The notes below the pieces were generated by a model. It ran no database searches. It was not told the DNA's origin and was given only the letters and a program-made list of their open reading frames with translations. A stretch of 21,801 nt of DNA from GCA-003244245 sp050699975 (lineage in GTDB: Bacteria > Actinomycetota > Actinomycetes > Mycobacteriales > Pseudonocardiaceae). This document shows, piece after piece, positions 20,522-21,801 of this stretch (position 1 is the stretch's first letter; the number at the start of each line of letters is the position of its first letter). Location: NCBI GenBank assembly GCA_050699975.1, contig JBOHGH010000079.1, forward strand, positions 1 to 21,801. The letters run 5' to 3'. The position numbers and the translations under genes were made by a program.

Positions 20522-21744
20522 ACGACCCGATCGACGTTGCCATCGTGGGCGCCGGTCCTTACGGCCTGTCACTCGGTGCCCACCTGCGCGCCGCCGGCGT
20601 GCCGTTCCGCCAGTTCGGGCTGCCGATGCAGCTGTGGCGTGAGGCGATGCCCCGCGGCATGTTCCTCAAGTCGCAGGGATTCGCGTCCAACCTGTCTGAC
20701 CCGGGCGCGACACACACCTTGCGGGCGTTTTGCGAGTCCACCGGCCGGGACTACGCCGATTACGGGCTTCCGGTACCGGTGGAGACCTTCGTGGCCTACG
20801 GGGACTGGTTCCAGCGCGCCGAGGTTCCGCACCTGGAAGAGCTGATGGTCGCCGACGTGACCCGGGCCGGCCGCCACTTTGAACTCACCCTGTCCGACGG
20901 GAGCAACGCGCTGGCCCGCAAGGTCGTCGTGGCCACCGGGGTGCAGCACTTCGCCCACGTGCCCAGCACCCTGGCGGGGCTGCCGGCCCAGATATGCACG
21001 CACACTTGCGCACACGGCGACCTCGGCATCTTCGCCGACCGCGAGGTGGCCGTCATCGGCGCCGGCCAGTCCGCGCTGGAATCGGCCGCCCTGCTACACG
21101 AGTCCGGGGCGCGCGTCACGGTGCTCGCGCGGGCACCGGGTCTGGTGTGGAACGGGGATCCGCTGGCCGCCCAACGGTCCGTCCGGCGGCGGCTGCGGGA
21201 ACCGGAGGCACCGCTGGGTTCGGGCTGGACCACCTGGTTCTACTCGACACAGCCGAACCTGTTCCGCCGGCTGCCGGCCGCGCGGCGGGTACAGGCCGCT
21301 CGGACCGCACTCGGACCAGCCGGCGCCTACTGGCTGCGCCAGCGGGTAGAAGGCAAGATACGCACGCTGGTCGAGCACTCGGTGCGGTGGGCTGATCCTG
21401 AGCCCTGGGGCGTGCGGCTGGGCCTGCGGGCCAACGGCGGGAGCAGCAACGAGATCACCGCCGATCACGTGCTGGCCGCCACCGGCTTCCGCACCGATCT
21501 GGACCGGTTGTCCTTCCTCGACCGACAGCTGCGGGCAACGGTGCGGACGCTGGCGGGTAGTCCCGATGTCGGCCCGGACTTCCAGTCGTCGGTGCCTGGC
21601 CTGTACTTCGTCGGGCCAGCCGTGGCCCCGACCTTCGGACCGGTCATGCGGTTCGTCTATGGCGCGGCCTACGCGGCGCGCGAAATGACCCGCTCACTGG
21701 CCGCCACCTGCAGGCCGCGCATCACTGCGGGAGCCCGCCGGTGA
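20518..21744 (+). CDS. FAD/NAD(P)-binding oxidoreductase (flavin monooxygenase-like)
   Basis: A 408-residue two-dinucleotide flavoprotein. The FAD Rossmann motif VGAGPYG is at 10-16, a second NAD(P)H motif GAGQSALES at 181-189, and LAATGFRTDLD near 325-335 is the ATG-type motif found before the C-terminal FAD contact. The layout resembles class B flavin monooxygenases and lysine/ornithine N-hydroxylases, so an N- or C-hydroxylation is possible; a simple reductase is also possible. ATG 20518 forms an ATGA overlap with the ATP-grasp gene and has AAAGG 7 bases upstream. The close coupling suggests that it acts on the same sugar- or amino-acid-derived intermediate as the ligase. Confidence 0.87.
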   Translation: MNDPIDVAIVGAGPYGLSLGAHLRAAGVPFRQFGLPMQLWREAMPRGMFLKSQGFASNLSDPGATHTLRAFCESTGRDYADYGLPVPVETFVAYGDWFQRAEVPHLEELMVADVTRAGRHFELTLSDGSNALARKVVVATGVQHFAHVPSTLAGLPAQICTHTCAHGDLGIFADREVAVIGAGQSALESAALLHESGARVTVLARAPGLVWNGDPLAAQRSVRRRLREPEAPLGSGWTTWFYSTQPNLFRRLPAARRVQAARTALGPAGAYWLRQRVEGKIRTLVEHSVRWADPEPWGVRLGLRANGGSSNEITADHVLAATGFRTDLDRLSFLDRQLRATVRTLAGSPDVGPDFQSSVPGLYFVGPAVAPTFGPVMRFVYGAAYAAREMTRSLAATCRPRITAGARR

Positions 21745-21801
21745 CCACCACGCTCATCGCACCGGCACCCTCGGCCCCCTTGGGCGGCCCCGCCACAGGC
21801 C
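21741..21801 (+). CDS. Start of an unidentified gene, cut by the window edge
   Basis: A GTG at 21741 overlaps the TGA of the flavoenzyme gene as GTGA, the same arrangement as other junctions in this operon. Twenty codons are visible (beginning TTTLIAPAPSAPLGG), Ala/Pro-rich and without a recognisable family. The overlap and GC-rich third positions support a real gene continuing the polysaccharide operon. Confidence 0.55.
   Translation, partial: MTTTLIAPAPSAPLGGPATG

Noticed and set aside
1..21801. CRISPR arrays, tRNA or rRNA genes, insertion sequences
   Set aside because: No regularly spaced repeats, cloverleaf-like segment, rRNA-like stretch, transposase motif or terminal inverted repeats were seen by reading; a tRNA or covariance-model scan was not possible here.

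Overview
The window is high-GC actinomycete DNA. Support comes from the GC-rich third codon positions, many GTG starts, GTGA/ATGA stop-start overlaps, NarL/LuxR-type regulators, and the first codons of an actinobacterial-type mfd gene on the minus strand at the left edge. I cannot name the genus. No transposase, integrase, tRNA, rRNA or CRISPR array was seen.

The two flanks look like one surface-polysaccharide locus. On the left, plus strand: two tandem NarL-type regulators (533-1968) run into a polysaccharide deacetylase (1983-2774) and a GT4 glycosyltransferase (2771-3880). On the right, plus strand: a nucleotide-sugar 6-dehydrogenase (about 17907-19202), an ATP-grasp ligase (19211-20521), a flavin-dependent oxidoreductase (20518-21744) and the first codons of a further gene (from 21741). 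Nearly every junction in these flanks is a 4-bp stop-start overlap.

Between them (about 3.9-17.55 kb) lies a separate biosynthetic block that looks less GC-rich. Its plus-strand arm encodes a complete E. coli-type acetyl-CoA carboxylase: fused carboxyltransferase accD-accA, the biotin carrier, and biotin carboxylase, followed by a LuxR-type regulator (4135-8571). Its minus-strand arm, read from 17539 down to 8532, encodes a possible 18-residue peptide, an AMP-forming acyl ligase, an SDR reductase, an acyl carrier protein, an AfsA-like hotdog enzyme, a YciI-like protein, a HAD phosphatase, a vanadium-haloperoxidase homologue, a vanillyl-alcohol-oxidase-type flavoenzyme and an MFS exporter. The two arms converge and their last genes overlap by 40 bp.

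Inference: an acid is activated and loaded on the carrier protein, the AfsA-like enzyme joins or transfers the acyl group (AfsA itself uses dihydroxyacetone phosphate), the HAD enzyme removes phosphate, and SDR, flavin oxidase and haloperoxidase homologue tailor the product, which the MFS protein exports. The carboxylase would supply malonyl-CoA, yet no ketosynthase or PKS module is present. That combination matches no pathway I can name and is the best candidate for a new system here. Other points of interest: the haloperoxidase homologue has Gln where a vanadate-binding Lys is expected, both tandem response regulators lack the phosphoacceptor Asp, and a glycine-riboswitch-like fragment precedes the carboxylase operon.
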